Source of the DNA: Desulfosporosinus nitroreducens
GTDB taxonomy: Bacteria > Bacillota > Desulfitobacteriia > Desulfitobacteriales > Desulfitobacteriaceae
DNA: 63,515 nucleotides
Assembly: GCF_023897015.1 (NCBI RefSeq)
Contig: NZ_JAMHFY010000027.1
Location: forward strand, 1-63,515
Reading direction: 5' to 3'
Below, in pieces: positions 15,613 to 24,821 of this stretch (positions are counted from its first letter, which is position 1; the number at the start of each line of letters is the position of its first letter). The notes below the pieces were generated by a model. It was not told where the DNA came from. It saw only the letters and a program-made list of their open reading frames with translations, and did not search any database. The position numbers and the translations under genes are program-made.

Positions 15613-16509
15613 TTAATCCCTTGCGCTTTCGATTAGTCTTAGTTTTTCAGTGTCCCGAGCTGGAGATGAACCGAAGAAGCGGGAATACTCCCGGTTAAAC
15701 TGTGAGGGACTCTGATAGCCGACTTGATATGCGGCGCCGGCTACTGCATAGCCCTCAAAGGCAATGAGGTTTCTAGCCTCCAAAAGCCTTAATTGCTTTT
15801 GAAATTGAATGGGGCTTAAGCCCGTTGCCCGTTTAAACTGACGGTGAAAAGTATTCATAGCCATACCAGATTTTGATGCCATCTCACCGATGTCAACTGG
15901 CCTCGTATAGTTATCGCGAAGCCATTTTACAGTCTGAGAAATCCTAGAGAAATTACTTTCTCGCAAGCCAAGCTGCCTCAGATACCATCCATGGGGTCCC
16001 ATCAGAACGCGATAAAGGATTTCCCGTTCATAAGCTGGTGCAAGAGCTGGAATATCTCTTAATGTTTTCGTTAATCGCAATAAGCGCAGCCATGCCTCCA
16101 TAAATTCAATGTCTATCTCACAAGCTCCGAAAAAATGTTCAGAAGCAGTTGGTATGAGATCTTCAGGAAGATCTCTTAATAAACTCTGAAGAACCTTCTG
16201 ATTCAACTCAAGACCGAGGGACATGTAAGGACGACCATCACAGTCTGGATGTACACTCGCCGTTGCGGGAACATGTACCGGTAACACGTAATATGAAGGT
16301 CCTTCCATAGTAGTGCTGCACTCCCCAATTGCAAGAATCTTTGTTCCTTGAACTGTAAAGCCAATCATCGGCTTGTAGAGCGCTGCAAGTTGATGGGTGG
16401 GAATGTCTCCCTTAATCATGCTTAGCCCTGGTACTCCGGTTTCCATCGGTCGAGTGCCTGCTCTTTTCATCAGATCGATAATTTCATCTAAAACATTATT
16501 CATACCCAT
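15613..16509 (-). CDS. AraC family transcriptional regulator
   Basis: A 298-aa regulator with an N-terminal cupin-like AraC_N domain (about 20-180; PMIGFTVQGTKILAIGE, YYVLPVHVPATASV) and two C-terminal HTH motifs (about 195-295). The second contains the AraC signature GYQSPSQFNREYSRFFGSSP. It belongs to the AraC_N/YqhC-like group that often controls aldehyde or alcohol reductases, fitting the divergent SDR gene at 16719 which it probably activates. The start is one of two nearby ATGs (16509 or 16503); no strong ribosome binding site helps choose. Confidence 0.9.
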   Translation of the reverse strand: MGMNNVLDEIIDLMKRAGTRPMETGVPGLSMIKGDIPTHQLAALYKPMIGFTVQGTKILAIGECSTTMEGPSYYVLPVHVPATASVHPDCDGRPYMSLGLELNQKVLQSLLRDLPEDLIPTASEHFFGACEIDIEFMEAWLRLLRLTKTLRDIPALAPAYEREILYRVLMGPHGWYLRQLGLRESNFSRISQTVKWLRDNYTRPVDIGEMASKSGMAMNTFHRQFKRATGLSPIQFQKQLRLLEARNLIAFEGYAVAGAAYQVGYQSPSQFNREYSRFFGSSPARDTEKLRLIESARD

Positions 16510-16718
16510 ATTCTATCACACCATTTGCTATTTCCCAACACAATCCTGAAACCTTGCGGCATTTTTAGGCTATTTTTATATAAACATATAGGATAGTACA
16601 GGCATTTCAAAATCAATATTGGTGGTTTTAGGCAATCAAAGGGCACCATTGGATCTAGGTTATTTCAGCAGAAACGACTAAAATAGAATCCAGATCGGAC
16701 AACAAAAAGGAGGATCTT

Positions 16719-17474
16719 ATGAAAATTGCAATCGTAACAGGTGGAAGTAATGGCATTGGAAAAGCGACCGCCCTTGAGCTTGGCAAGCGCGGAATTAGCG
16801 TCATTCTCACCTACAATTCCTATAAGGATAGAGCAGAAGCTGTCGTTAAGGAGATTGAGACGAATAAAGGAGTTCGGGCTGCAGCACTGAAGTTGGATCT
16901 GACTCAAATATCAACATTCGAAGGTTTCGTTCTAGAAGTGAAAAAGAACCTCAAAGAAATTTGGAACAGAACAACTTTTGACTACTTAGTCAATAATGGC
17001 GGTGTTGGTGGGCCAATGATGTTCACTGAGATGAGCGAAGAGTACTTCGACAAGATTCTTAATACGAACTTCAAAGGACCCGTTTTTTTAACACAACACC
17101 TCGTCCGATTCATGGATGATGGTGGAGCCATCGTTAATACCACGAGCACATCCAAAAATCAATCATTTCCAGGGTACTCCGCCTACGGCTCGCTAAAAGC
17201 AGCATTCTCATCTTGGACTCGCTACGTCGCCAAGGAACTTGCCCCTCGTAAAATTCGGGTCAACGCAGTTTCTCCCGGTCCTACCCTCAGCAATTTTGGC
17301 GATGGAGTATTCGATAAACATCCTGAATTCATCAAGCCGCTGGCTGAGCAATCTGTGTTTGGCAGAATCGGCCAACCCGAAGATCTTGCCAAGGTCATTG
17401 TGAACCTATTGTCCAATGATTTCGGCTGGGTTACAGCCCAGGACATTGAAGTGTCTGGCGGACATTTGCTTTAA
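16719..17474 (+). CDS. SDR family NAD(P)-dependent oxidoreductase
   Basis: A 251-aa classical short-chain dehydrogenase: TGGSNGIGK dinucleotide motif at residues 7-15, NNGG at about 92, catalytic YxxxK in YGSLKAA with the upstream Ser in TTSTSK, and the substrate loop RVNAVSPGPTLSNF. An AGGAGG site fixes the ATG. Substrate unknown. It stands alone, facing away from the AraC gene, and is followed by the large hairpin repeat at 17488-17556. Confidence 0.92.
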   Translation: MKIAIVTGGSNGIGKATALELGKRGISVILTYNSYKDRAEAVVKEIETNKGVRAAALKLDLTQISTFEGFVLEVKKNLKEIWNRTTFDYLVNNGGVGGPMMFTEMSEEYFDKILNTNFKGPVFLTQHLVRFMDDGGAIVNTTSTSKNQSFPGYSAYGSLKAAFSSWTRYVAKELAPRKIRVNAVSPGPTLSNFGDGVFDKHPEFIKPLAEQSVFGRIGQPEDLAKVIVNLLSNDFGWVTAQDIEVSGGHLL

Positions 17475-17487
17475 GAATGCGAGAAAA

Positions 17488-17556
17488 AATTCGGCGGTTT
17501 TGAGGGGACTAATCTAGATTAGTCAGACCTCAAAACCGCCGAATTTTCAATCTCCT
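17488..17556. repeat. TCTAGA-core hairpin repeat, full copy (bidirectional terminator)
   Basis: The outer arms AAAATTCGGCGGTTTTGAG and CTCAAAACCGCCGAATTTT pair perfectly. Nested at the apex is the 18-bp palindrome GACTAATCTAGATTAGTC. It lies between convergent genes (SDR and the RND remnant) and has A- and T-runs at the two feet, so it can terminate both. Related copies are at 32363-32417, 6981-7036 and, in part, 97-150. Confidence 0.8.
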
Positions 17557-17687
17557 CATATATAGAAGGTACGGACCTTTAATGTCAGATGATAAGAAAT
17601 CAATTCGTAACCGGTATTATATTTATAGGCATCATCCTGATGATAGTTCAATATACTCGGCAGGGAATGTAAATTTTCCCTATAATT

Positions 17688-19085
17688 TCAACTATTAAGC
17701 GATTCCTGCACTGGAACGACTGACGGTTTCTTCTTAAACACTCCTTTAAGATCATCCAACAGTGTATATACCACAGGTACAATTACCAGGGTTAAAACCG
17801 TCGATACGATTAACCCGCCTATGATGGTATAAGCCATAGGTGCCCGCGATTCCGCTCCCGCACCTGTTGAGAGCGCTGAGGGAAGCATACCAAAAATCAT
17901 CGCTAAAGACGTCATAATTATTGGTCTAAGTCGCGTGGAGCCGGCCTGAAGTATCGCTGCACTTCGCTCTACTCCCTCTACCCGTTTTTGCTTTGTGAAG
18001 TCAATTAATAAAATCGCATTTTTGGTGACTAGCCCCATGAGCATAATTATTCCGATAAATGCCATCATGCTTAAGTTGCTGCCTGAAAGAAATAGGGCCA
18101 GTAGTGCTCCACTGATAGCGAAGGGCAAGGAAAACAAAATCGCCAATGGATCAAGGAAACTTTCAAACTGAGCAGCCAAAATCAAGAAGAGAAATAAAAT
18201 TCCCATTAAAAATGCCGTGATTAAGCTGGCGATGCTTTCTGTCAGCCTTTCCTGATCTCCAGAGACAGCTTGACTTACCCCAGCCGGCATCATCGTGTCA
18301 CTTTTCAATTTGTCATTAAACAACGTATCAAAGGAACCGCTGGCAACTCCGACGATATTGGCAGTCACTTGGATTTCTCTGGCCTTGTCATATCTGTTTA
18401 TAGTACTTGAACCTGTGCTGAAGACTTGCTTTGTGACCATATCAAGAGGAACCATCTCACCATTTGTCCCCGGAACATAAATTCCTTTCAAACTGTCAAA
18501 ATCCCTTCTCTGATTATCTTGCAGCAATACTTTAACGTCGTAGCGATCTTTTTCTGTTTCATACTGGGTTACGATAGACCCATTAAAAAGCGTTGCCAAG
18601 GTATTAGCAACAACCACCGGACTCACACCTAGATCAGCCGCCCGATCGCGATCTACGTCAAGTTTTGCTTCCGGCTTTCCAGCCTTGTAATTCATACTTA
18701 CGTCAACCGCTCCCGGCATTTGTTTTAAGACTTTCTCGGCTTGCAATGAATAGTCTAAAAGCTGGTTAAAGTCATTGCCTTTGAAGTGATACTGAGCGTC
18801 CTTTCCTGACGTAATACCTGAGCCTGTAGTCAGCGCAATAATAATTCCAGAAACTTGCTGCAAATCCTTACGCACTTTATTGCCAAATTCACTTAAGGAT
18901 TCATTTCTGTCTTTTTTATCCGGCAATTTTACGCTTATGTTAATCTTATTAGGTGTAACCGTGGAGTATAGATACTTCACTTCAGGATACTTATTAATGA
19001 TACTTTCCATCTTTTTAGTGGTCTTAGTAGCACTATCCAGGGTTGTCCCTCCATCGAGCTCCACTTCTATGGTGATTGACATACT
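17688..19085 (-). pseudogene. RND (HAE1/AcrB) efflux pump, C-terminal half only
   Basis: Encodes about 465 residues equal to the second half of a pump subunit: VELDGGTTLDSATK, the porter-domain stretch KPEAKLDVDRDRAADLGVSP, and the last six membrane helices with GIIMLMGLVTKNAILLIDF and STRLRPIIMTSLAMIFGMLP. The intact paralogue at 51715-54807 is 1030 aa, so the first half with its proton-relay helix 4 is missing. The ORF's apparent start (ATG at 19106) lies in foreign PucR-like sequence. It cannot form a working pump alone. No adaptor gene is attached. Confidence 0.85.
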
Positions 19086-19310
19086 CGGTCTTTTTGTCTT
19101 CATCATGCTGCATAAGCTTTAATAGTTTTTCACTGCAGACGCGTTCCGGCTCGTATTGCCCTTTACAGCTGTCCAGTATATAACCAAAACATACTCGTCA
19201 AACTTATAATACCAGAAATCCGGCGTCTTCCTAATGCCGTATTCCAGTGCCGTTTCTGTCTCTTCATAGGCGGAACGGATATGACGCATCTCCGACTCCG
19301 TTCTTATTTC
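19086..19310 (-). pseudogene. PucR-like regulator, central fragment
   Basis: The minus strand reads RHIRSAYEETETALEYGIRK, then DFWYYKFDEYVLV and, after a one-base frameshift at about 19177, ILDSCKGQYEPERVCSEKLL. This is the region just before the HTH in PucR/CdaR-like regulators (AY..A..AL; F..Y.L; LL.L..HDED). It joins directly to the RND fragment at about 19085. Confidence 0.5.
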
Positions 19311-19493
19311 GAATGCAAATATAATGCGGTGGCTGCAGCCAAAAAGCTGTTTATACAGCGCAGTTCGTTTTTCTATAGGATGAATAAAATTCGAGAAATG
19401 GTTAACATCGATTTTGATTCGAACGATGAGATGTTATATCTTGCGATATCATTGGAAATACTAAAGGAGTACCACAGGGAAAAAACTGTATAA
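19285..19493 (+). pseudogene. PucR-like regulator, C-terminal HTH fragment (inverted relative to its neighbour)
   Basis: Encodes RSYFECKYNAVAAAKKLFIQ, then RSSFFYRMNKIREMVNIDF, matching the HTH_30 domain that ends PucR-type proteins. It lies on the opposite strand to the central fragment at 19086-19310 and abuts it, so the original gene was cut and part of it inverted. Confidence 0.6.
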
Positions 19494-19564
19494 AAACACG
19501 CGGGAAGGAACCCTCTATGCTCCCGAAAAAAGAGGTCCATCGATGCTGTTCCAAGTTCTGTATA

Positions 19565-19606
19565 CAATAAATGAAAGCAAGGCAATCACCTTGCTTTCAT
19601 TTATTG
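19565..19606. terminator. 18-bp perfect stem hairpin
   Basis: CAATAAATGAAAGCAAGG (19565-19582) pairs without mismatch with 19589-19606 around a six-base loop. It is AT-rich at the foot and GC-rich near the loop, as in bidirectional terminators. Confidence 0.75.
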
Positions 19607-19633
19607 TGAGGTAATTTGCAGGACATTCCTCTA

Positions 19634-19657
19634 AAACCCCGGATTAATCCGGGGTTT
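19634..19657 (+). terminator. Short GC hairpin
   Basis: AAACCCCGGATT/AATCCGGGGTTT forms a 12-bp loopless palindrome followed by ACTCTTTTTTAC. The T-run on the plus strand supports a terminator. Confidence 0.6.
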
Positions 19658-19885
19658 ACTCTTTTTTACAATAAAGTTCTGTTTCCGTATCTATCCCACA
19701 AATCAAACTTCCACAACACTCGAGGAGTCACAAGAGAATGAAGAAACTACAAGTAACTTAGAAAAACCGGATGTTAAATGGATAATTCTCATAAATTTTC
19801 TAAGTTATAGTTCATATTGAGTTCATACAGCAAGGTTAAGATTATGTTCGTGAGTTCGAGAAATATATTTGGAGGTTATAAAAAA

Positions 19886-20767
19886 ATGACTAAGAAAAGA
19901 AAATCAAACTTTAAATGGATTGTTACGGGAGTTATAGTGGCGGCAGTTGCGGTAGTTGCCTTGACCTTTCTCATGAAACCAACCCCATCACCCTATGAAA
20001 GCGTCGTTGCTAAAACCGCAGACATTACCACCTACTATTCCTTCTCCGGAAATGTTGAAACCAAAGATCGTCAAGCTGTCACTTCAGAAAAGGTAATGCA
20101 AGTCTCCAAAATTTTAGTCAGCGAGGGAGACATTGTTAAAGAAGGAACCGTCTTAATGAAAACCACAGCTGGAGAAGAACTAAAATCTAAAATCAGTGGA
20201 GAAATTGTTAATCTTAACGTAGAAGAAGATGCCCAGGTTATGGCAGGAACTAAATTATTAGACGTTGTCGATTATGATAATCTCGAAATCAAAGTTAAGG
20301 TCGACGAATACGACATTGCGGCCATAGAGAGAGGTAAGGAAGCATCTGTTAAAATCGGAGCAATAAACCAAGAAATTAAAGGCAACATCAGTTCAATATC
20401 TAAAGAAGGGCAGATCATGAATGGAGTGACCTTCTTCACAGCGACAATCGACCTTGAAGAAAATGAGAGTATTCGAAATGGCATGTCAGCAGAGGTAAAG
20501 ATTATCAGTAATAAGGTGAGTGGAGTTGTCACATTGCCTATGACGGCTATTCAATTTAATGAGTATAACGAGCCCTATATCCTTAAGCAAGGTGAGAGCG
20601 ATACCGTTGTCAAAAAAGAATTAACCACAGGTATTAATGATGGTATAACAGTAGAAGTTAAAAGTGGTATTGTGAGCGGAGAAACCATTCTCTATACAAA
20701 GACTGCAGCAACTGGAGGATTGGAATTCCCCGGCGGAGGGATAAATGGGACGGGAGGTAACGTTTAA
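19886..20767 (+). CDS. MacA-like efflux adaptor
   Basis: A 293-aa membrane fusion protein with one N-terminal helix (about 10-32), a lipoyl-like domain (VMQVSKILVSEGDIVKEG and SGEIVNLNVEEDAQVMAGT) and a beta-barrel domain. There is essentially no coiled-coil hairpin, typical of Gram-positive MacA/YknX-type adaptors. GGAGG ten bases upstream sets the ATG at 19886; an in-frame TTG-type start at 19817 has no site. Its stop overlaps the next gene's start. It connects the MacB-like permease to substrate capture outside the membrane. Confidence 0.88.
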   Translation: MTKKRKSNFKWIVTGVIVAAVAVVALTFLMKPTPSPYESVVAKTADITTYYSFSGNVETKDRQAVTSEKVMQVSKILVSEGDIVKEGTVLMKTTAGEELKSKISGEIVNLNVEEDAQVMAGTKLLDVVDYDNLEIKVKVDEYDIAAIERGKEASVKIGAINQEIKGNISSISKEGQIMNGVTFFTATIDLEENESIRNGMSAEVKIISNKVSGVVTLPMTAIQFNEYNEPYILKQGESDTVVKKELTTGINDGITVEVKSGIVSGETILYTKTAATGGLEFPGGGINGTGGNV

Positions 20768-21447
20768 TGGCTGAAGTCCTTAACATGCAAAATATCTTCA
20801 AAAGCTTCTATATGGGTGAGGAAGAGCTGGAGGTCTTGCATGACGTAAATTTAACCGTCAATTCTGGTGAATTCCTATCTATACTCGGACCTTCAGGCTC
20901 TGGGAAATCTACCATGATGAACATTATCGGCTGCCTGGATGTCCCGACATCGGGTAAATATCTGCTCTCTGGCAATGATATCAACGAGCTTGATGAAATC
21001 GAGCTTGGCTTTATACGAAACAAAGAAATAGGCTTTGTATTTCAGAGCTTTCAGCTCTTGCCGCGCTTAAGTGCACTTCAGAATGTGGAGCTTCCTTTGA
21101 TCTATGCCGGCCTTTCATCCTCTGATCGAAAACAACGGGCTGCGAAAATACTGGATCGTGTAGGATTATCAGATAAAACGAGAAATCTGCCAAATCAGCT
21201 TTCTGGTGGTCAGCAGCAGCGCGTTGCTATTGCTCGTGCACTGGTTACTGAGCCGACGATTCTGCTTGCCGACGAACCGACAGGTGCCTTAGATCAAAAA
21301 ACCGGGGCTCAAGTGATGGAGCTTTTTGAAGAACTTAATCATGATGGAAGAACAATTATTATGATTACCCACGATACTGATATTGCCCGTCACGCCCAAA
21401 GAGTTGTTAAAATTCTTGACGGAAATTTAACAGAACAGGGGGTTTAG
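20767..21447 (+). CDS. MacB/LolD-type ABC transporter ATPase
   Basis: A 226-aa nucleotide-binding subunit. Walker A is GPSGSGKST (about residues 38-46), Q-loop in FVFQSFQLLPRL, signature LSGGQQQR, Walker B LLADEPTGALD, and switch His in MITHD. This is the MacB/LolD/FtsE subgroup, which works by mechanotransmission rather than substrate transport through the membrane. It overlaps the adaptor gene by one base and lies 3 bp before the permease gene. Confidence 0.95.
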   Translation: MAEVLNMQNIFKSFYMGEEELEVLHDVNLTVNSGEFLSILGPSGSGKSTMMNIIGCLDVPTSGKYLLSGNDINELDEIELGFIRNKEIGFVFQSFQLLPRLSALQNVELPLIYAGLSSSDRKQRAAKILDRVGLSDKTRNLPNQLSGGQQQRVAIARALVTEPTILLADEPTGALDQKTGAQVMELFEELNHDGRTIIMITHDTDIARHAQRVVKILDGNLTEQGV

Positions 21448-21450
21448 CAG

Positions 21451-22623
21451 ATGCTATTGGAAAGTATCCTGATGTCTTGGGAAAATATCGTGAAAAACAA
21501 GCTCCGTTCATTTTTGACAATGCTGGGTATTGTGATTGGAGTAGCATCTATTATTGCCTTGATTACGATTGTTCAGGGTGCCACCAACAGTATCAGCAAT
21601 CAAGTGAGCGAACTTGGCGCTAACAAAGTGACAGTAACTGCTATGGGTACTCCCCTTAAACAGGGGCTAAATGAAGAAGATATCAGCAATATTTCCAAAG
21701 TAGGCAATATCAGTGGTGTATCACCCACGATTTCAGGAAAGACTGGAATTGTCTACAATGGAAAGGTCATTGAGAATGTAGCAGTTCAGGGCAAAAACGA
21801 CGTTTACTTTAACATGGATTCCAGTTTGCTTAAAACCGGCAGACCTATCAATATCCTTGACCTAGATAGTAAAAATCAAGTTGCAATTATAGGCAACGAT
21901 ATTGTCAATGAACTCTTCTATGGTGTTAATCCCCTTGGCAAAGAGCTCATGCTCAACGGGACAACCTATACTGTGATAGGCACTTTGCAAGGTTCGAGCG
22001 GATTTAGCATGGGATCAAATAATGAATCAGTAGTTATCCCTTATACAACAGCATTGCGCAGCTTAGGCGTAAAGAATATTTCAAGTTTAGATGTGTTCCT
22101 TGAAGATACCACCTTAGCTGATGATACTGTAACAGAAATAAAGGGAGTGCTAAATCCAGCCTTTAACTATAAGGATAATGCCTATACCATCTTTAACATG
22201 GGAGATATGATAGAATCCTTTGAATCGATGATGTCGATGATGTCCCTGCTCCTTGCCGGGATTGCCGCAATCTCACTGGTTGTTGGCGGAATCGGTATTA
22301 TGAATATGATGCTGGTGTCCATCACTGAGCGTACGACAGAAATTGGTTTGCGCAAAGCTTTAGGAGCAACACCGAATAGAATTCAACTTCAATTTGTGAT
22401 CGAGGCTATCTTCCTCTCAGTCGTCGGTGGCCTGATCGGCTTAGTACTCGGTGGGGTAATTGCCTATACTGCTGCAACTTTAATCGGAACAGGATTCTCG
22501 ATTTCAATATCAACCATTTCACTTGCTGTAGGATTCTCAGGATTAGTGGGTATTGTGTTTGGATATATGCCTGCCAGAAAAGCAAGTCGATTAAATCCCA
22601 TTGACGCACTGAGGAGTTTATGA
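21451..22623 (+). CDS. MacB-like ABC permease (FtsX/MacB fold)
   Basis: A 390-aa permease with one helix at the N-terminus (LTMLGIVIGVASIIALITIV), a large extracytoplasmic MacB_PCD domain (about 50-250) and three C-terminal helices, including GGIGIMNMMLVSITERTTEIGLRKALGA, the classic MacB/FtsX coupling segment. With the adaptor and ATPase it forms a tripartite exporter for peptides, antibiotics or lipids. The adjacent two-component system suggests induction by a cell-envelope stressor. Confidence 0.93.
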   Translation: MLLESILMSWENIVKNKLRSFLTMLGIVIGVASIIALITIVQGATNSISNQVSELGANKVTVTAMGTPLKQGLNEEDISNISKVGNISGVSPTISGKTGIVYNGKVIENVAVQGKNDVYFNMDSSLLKTGRPINILDLDSKNQVAIIGNDIVNELFYGVNPLGKELMLNGTTYTVIGTLQGSSGFSMGSNNESVVIPYTTALRSLGVKNISSLDVFLEDTTLADDTVTEIKGVLNPAFNYKDNAYTIFNMGDMIESFESMMSMMSLLLAGIAAISLVVGGIGIMNMMLVSITERTTEIGLRKALGATPNRIQLQFVIEAIFLSVVGGLIGLVLGGVIAYTAATLIGTGFSISISTISLAVGFSGLVGIVFGYMPARKASRLNPIDALRSL

Positions 22624-22728
22624 TCAATGGTGTCCCACCTCCTGCTAGAAGTGAACCGTCAATATTTAGTTAGACCCTAGAAATATAGCCCTTAAAACTT
22701 GGTTTTGGGGGCTTGGGAGGGACGTTAA

Positions 22729-23403
22729 ATGGTCAATATTTTAGTCGTTGATGATAACGACAGTATAAGAAAGCTGATTACAATGTATTTAAAGCGTGAT
22801 GGCTATAATGTCTTTGCCGCCTCGGACGGATTAGAAGCTTTAGATTTATTGGGTCAAGAACACATCGATCTTATCATTTTAGATATTATGATGCCCAATA
22901 TGGATGGTTATACCCTGACCAATGAACTTAGAACAGCTAAATACAGCCTGCCCATCCTCATGATTACGGCCAAAGAAACCTTTGCAGACAAGAAACAAGG
23001 GTTTTCAGTAGGAACAGATGATTATATGGTTAAACCCATTGATTTTGATGAAATGTTGCTGCGGGTCTCTGCTCTGCTTCGACGTGCTAAGATTTCTAAT
23101 GAGCATAAAATCGTCCTCGGAGATATAACTCTTGATCATGACACCTTAACAGTGACAACAAAAAACGAAGCAATCCTACTTCCCCAAAAAGAGTTTCACT
23201 TACTATTTAAACTATTGAACTATCCCCAAAAAATATTTACAAGGCAAGAACTAATGGCTGAAATTTGGGGATTTGATAGCGATACTGACGAACGAACTGT
23301 GGATGTCCATATTAAAAGGCTGCGTGAGAAGTTTGATAAGTATGAAGAATTTAAAATCATGACTGTGAGAGGACTAGGATATAAGGTTGAAAAATTCAAA
23401 TGA
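22729..23403 (+). CDS. OmpR/PhoB family response regulator
   Basis: A 224-aa regulator: receiver domain with acidic pocket DD at residues 8-9, phospho-acceptor Asp52 (LIILDIMMPN) and Lys in VKPIDF, followed by a winged-helix output domain (TRQELMAEIWGFD; TVDVHIKRLREKFDKYE). GGGAGGG precedes the ATG. The stop overlaps the kinase start by 4 bp (ATGA). It lies 105 bp after the MacB-like operon and probably controls it. Confidence 0.95.
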   Translation: MVNILVVDDNDSIRKLITMYLKRDGYNVFAASDGLEALDLLGQEHIDLIILDIMMPNMDGYTLTNELRTAKYSLPILMITAKETFADKKQGFSVGTDDYMVKPIDFDEMLLRVSALLRRAKISNEHKIVLGDITLDHDTLTVTTKNEAILLPQKEFHLLFKLLNYPQKIFTRQELMAEIWGFDSDTDERTVDVHIKRLREKFDKYEEFKIMTVRGLGYKVEKFK

Positions 23404-24473
23404 AAAAGCTACGGTTTTTCAATTCAATCTATACGAAATTCGCCTTAATCTTTTTAGGAATTTGGTGGTTATTAAATACCTTAACCTTTTGGGTTATTAT
23501 GTGGATTATGAGCAATAGCGTTTTTAGCGAACTAGATGTAGACCGATTTGAATTTCACGCTGAATTTCAAAGAATGAGGGTAGCCACGGGAATAACGTTT
23601 CAAGTGAGTGCGATTATAGGTACGATAATCATTTTATTAGCTGTAAGAAAAATTGTAAAACCAATCAAACTTATTTCCGAGGCGTCCAAAGAGGTAGCCA
23701 AGGGTAATTTTGATACCCAAGTTATCATAAAAAGCAAGGATGAAATCGGACAATTAGCCGCTGATTTCAATTTAATGTCTAAAGAGCTTAAGAGCATCGA
23801 TTCTATTCACAAAGATTTCGTTTCAAATGTATCTCATGAATTTAAAACCCCAATTACTTCAATTAAAGGATTTGCCAAACTAATCAATGATGGGAAATTA
23901 TCAGCCGATCAACTCCAAGAGTATAGCGATATTATTGTGAATGAAAGTGAAAGGCTATCTTTGCTTTCCTCTAATTTATTAAGGCTTTCGGAACTTGACA
24001 GCAAAAGTATCCGAGAACAAGCAACGAAGTTTTCGCTTGATGAACAAATCAGAAAATCTATTTTGATCCTTGAAGCGGATTGGACAAAGAAAAATCTCAA
24101 TTTAGATATTGACCTCGAAAAAATATCATACTTGGGGGACGAGCATCTCCTTCAACAGGTATGGCTTAACCTAATTCAAAATGCCATTAAGTTTTCAAAT
24201 CAAAATGGAGTCCTTAGAGTTTCTCTTCACAAAAGCGATGGAATCATTAGAGTTGATATTGCGGATAATGGAAAAGGCATCTCAGATAAAGATAAGCAAC
24301 GTATTTTTGATAGATTCTATAAGGCCGACAAATCACGTTCAAAGGATGGTAATGGCTTGGGTCTGGCAATAGTAAAGAAAATCGTTGAGTTATCCAGTGG
24401 GGAAATTTACTTTGAAAGCGAACTGGGAAAAGGGTCCATATTTACAGTGGAATTAAAAGAAGTGCCTGGGTGA
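23400..24473 (+). CDS. Sensor histidine kinase
   Basis: A 357-aa kinase with two membrane helices (about 13-38 and 63-82) flanking a very short external loop of about 25 residues, then HAMP (85-135), HisKA with His146 in NVSHEFKTPITS, and HATPase_c with N-box NAIKFS, DNGKGIS and GNGLGLAI. The tiny sensor loop is like intramembrane-sensing kinases that detect peptide antibiotics, often paired with ABC exporters, which agrees with the neighbouring MacAB-like genes. Confidence 0.93.
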   Translation: MKKLRFFNSIYTKFALIFLGIWWLLNTLTFWVIMWIMSNSVFSELDVDRFEFHAEFQRMRVATGITFQVSAIIGTIIILLAVRKIVKPIKLISEASKEVAKGNFDTQVIIKSKDEIGQLAADFNLMSKELKSIDSIHKDFVSNVSHEFKTPITSIKGFAKLINDGKLSADQLQEYSDIIVNESERLSLLSSNLLRLSELDSKSIREQATKFSLDEQIRKSILILEADWTKKNLNLDIDLEKISYLGDEHLLQQVWLNLIQNAIKFSNQNGVLRVSLHKSDGIIRVDIADNGKGISDKDKQRIFDRFYKADKSRSKDGNGLGLAIVKKIVELSSGEIYFESELGKGSIFTVELKEVPG

Positions 24474-24821
24474 AATCGAGTTTTTCGCCCAATTTGCTCA
24501 CCGTCCCGGTTTTTCTAAGAACAACCCTCACTAAATTCTTTCAAGTTTCTCTACGGTTCTTTCATTTCTTATACATCGTTAATATAAAGTTCAATAAGAC
24601 TGTAGTGAGTAGAAGCATACGTATATATGACAAATGTCATATATACGGCTAGTACCAATCGTATTCGACAAATCCAATGTATGCCGCATATTTCATCAAC
24701 GAAATTTCAGTTTACACAGGAACAAGGCTGGACGCAACACGCTTCCAGCCTCCTCGATGCTGAATACTCGGACTTTTAGGGGAAGACGATTATCTAATAC
24801 GGTATATTTCAAGTGTTATAT
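24474..24821. other. Gap with two hairpins
   Basis: Between convergent genes. CGTATATATGACA/TGTCATATATACG (24620-24647, two-base loop) and AGGCTGGA/TCCAGCCT (24725-24751) are hairpins. The second may end the kinase operon. No coding sequence seen. Confidence 0.6.

Larger units (their letters stand above)
19494..19885. other. Gap with two hairpins and MacAB promoter region
   Basis: Holds the terminators at 19565-19606 and 19634-19657. The remainder (19660-19885) must carry the promoter of the exporter operon. TTCATATTGAGTTCATA at about 19811-19827 is a direct repeat of TTCATA that could bind the downstream response regulator; this is a guess. Confidence 0.4.

Noticed and set aside
17582-17669. 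27-codon ORF with one hydrophobic helix after the hairpin repeat
   Set aside because: No ribosome binding site and too short to judge; may be the relic of a membrane gene start.
18880-19122. 80-aa plus-strand ORF with hydrophobic stretches
   Set aside because: Shadow of the RND coding strand; the minus frame has clear family motifs.
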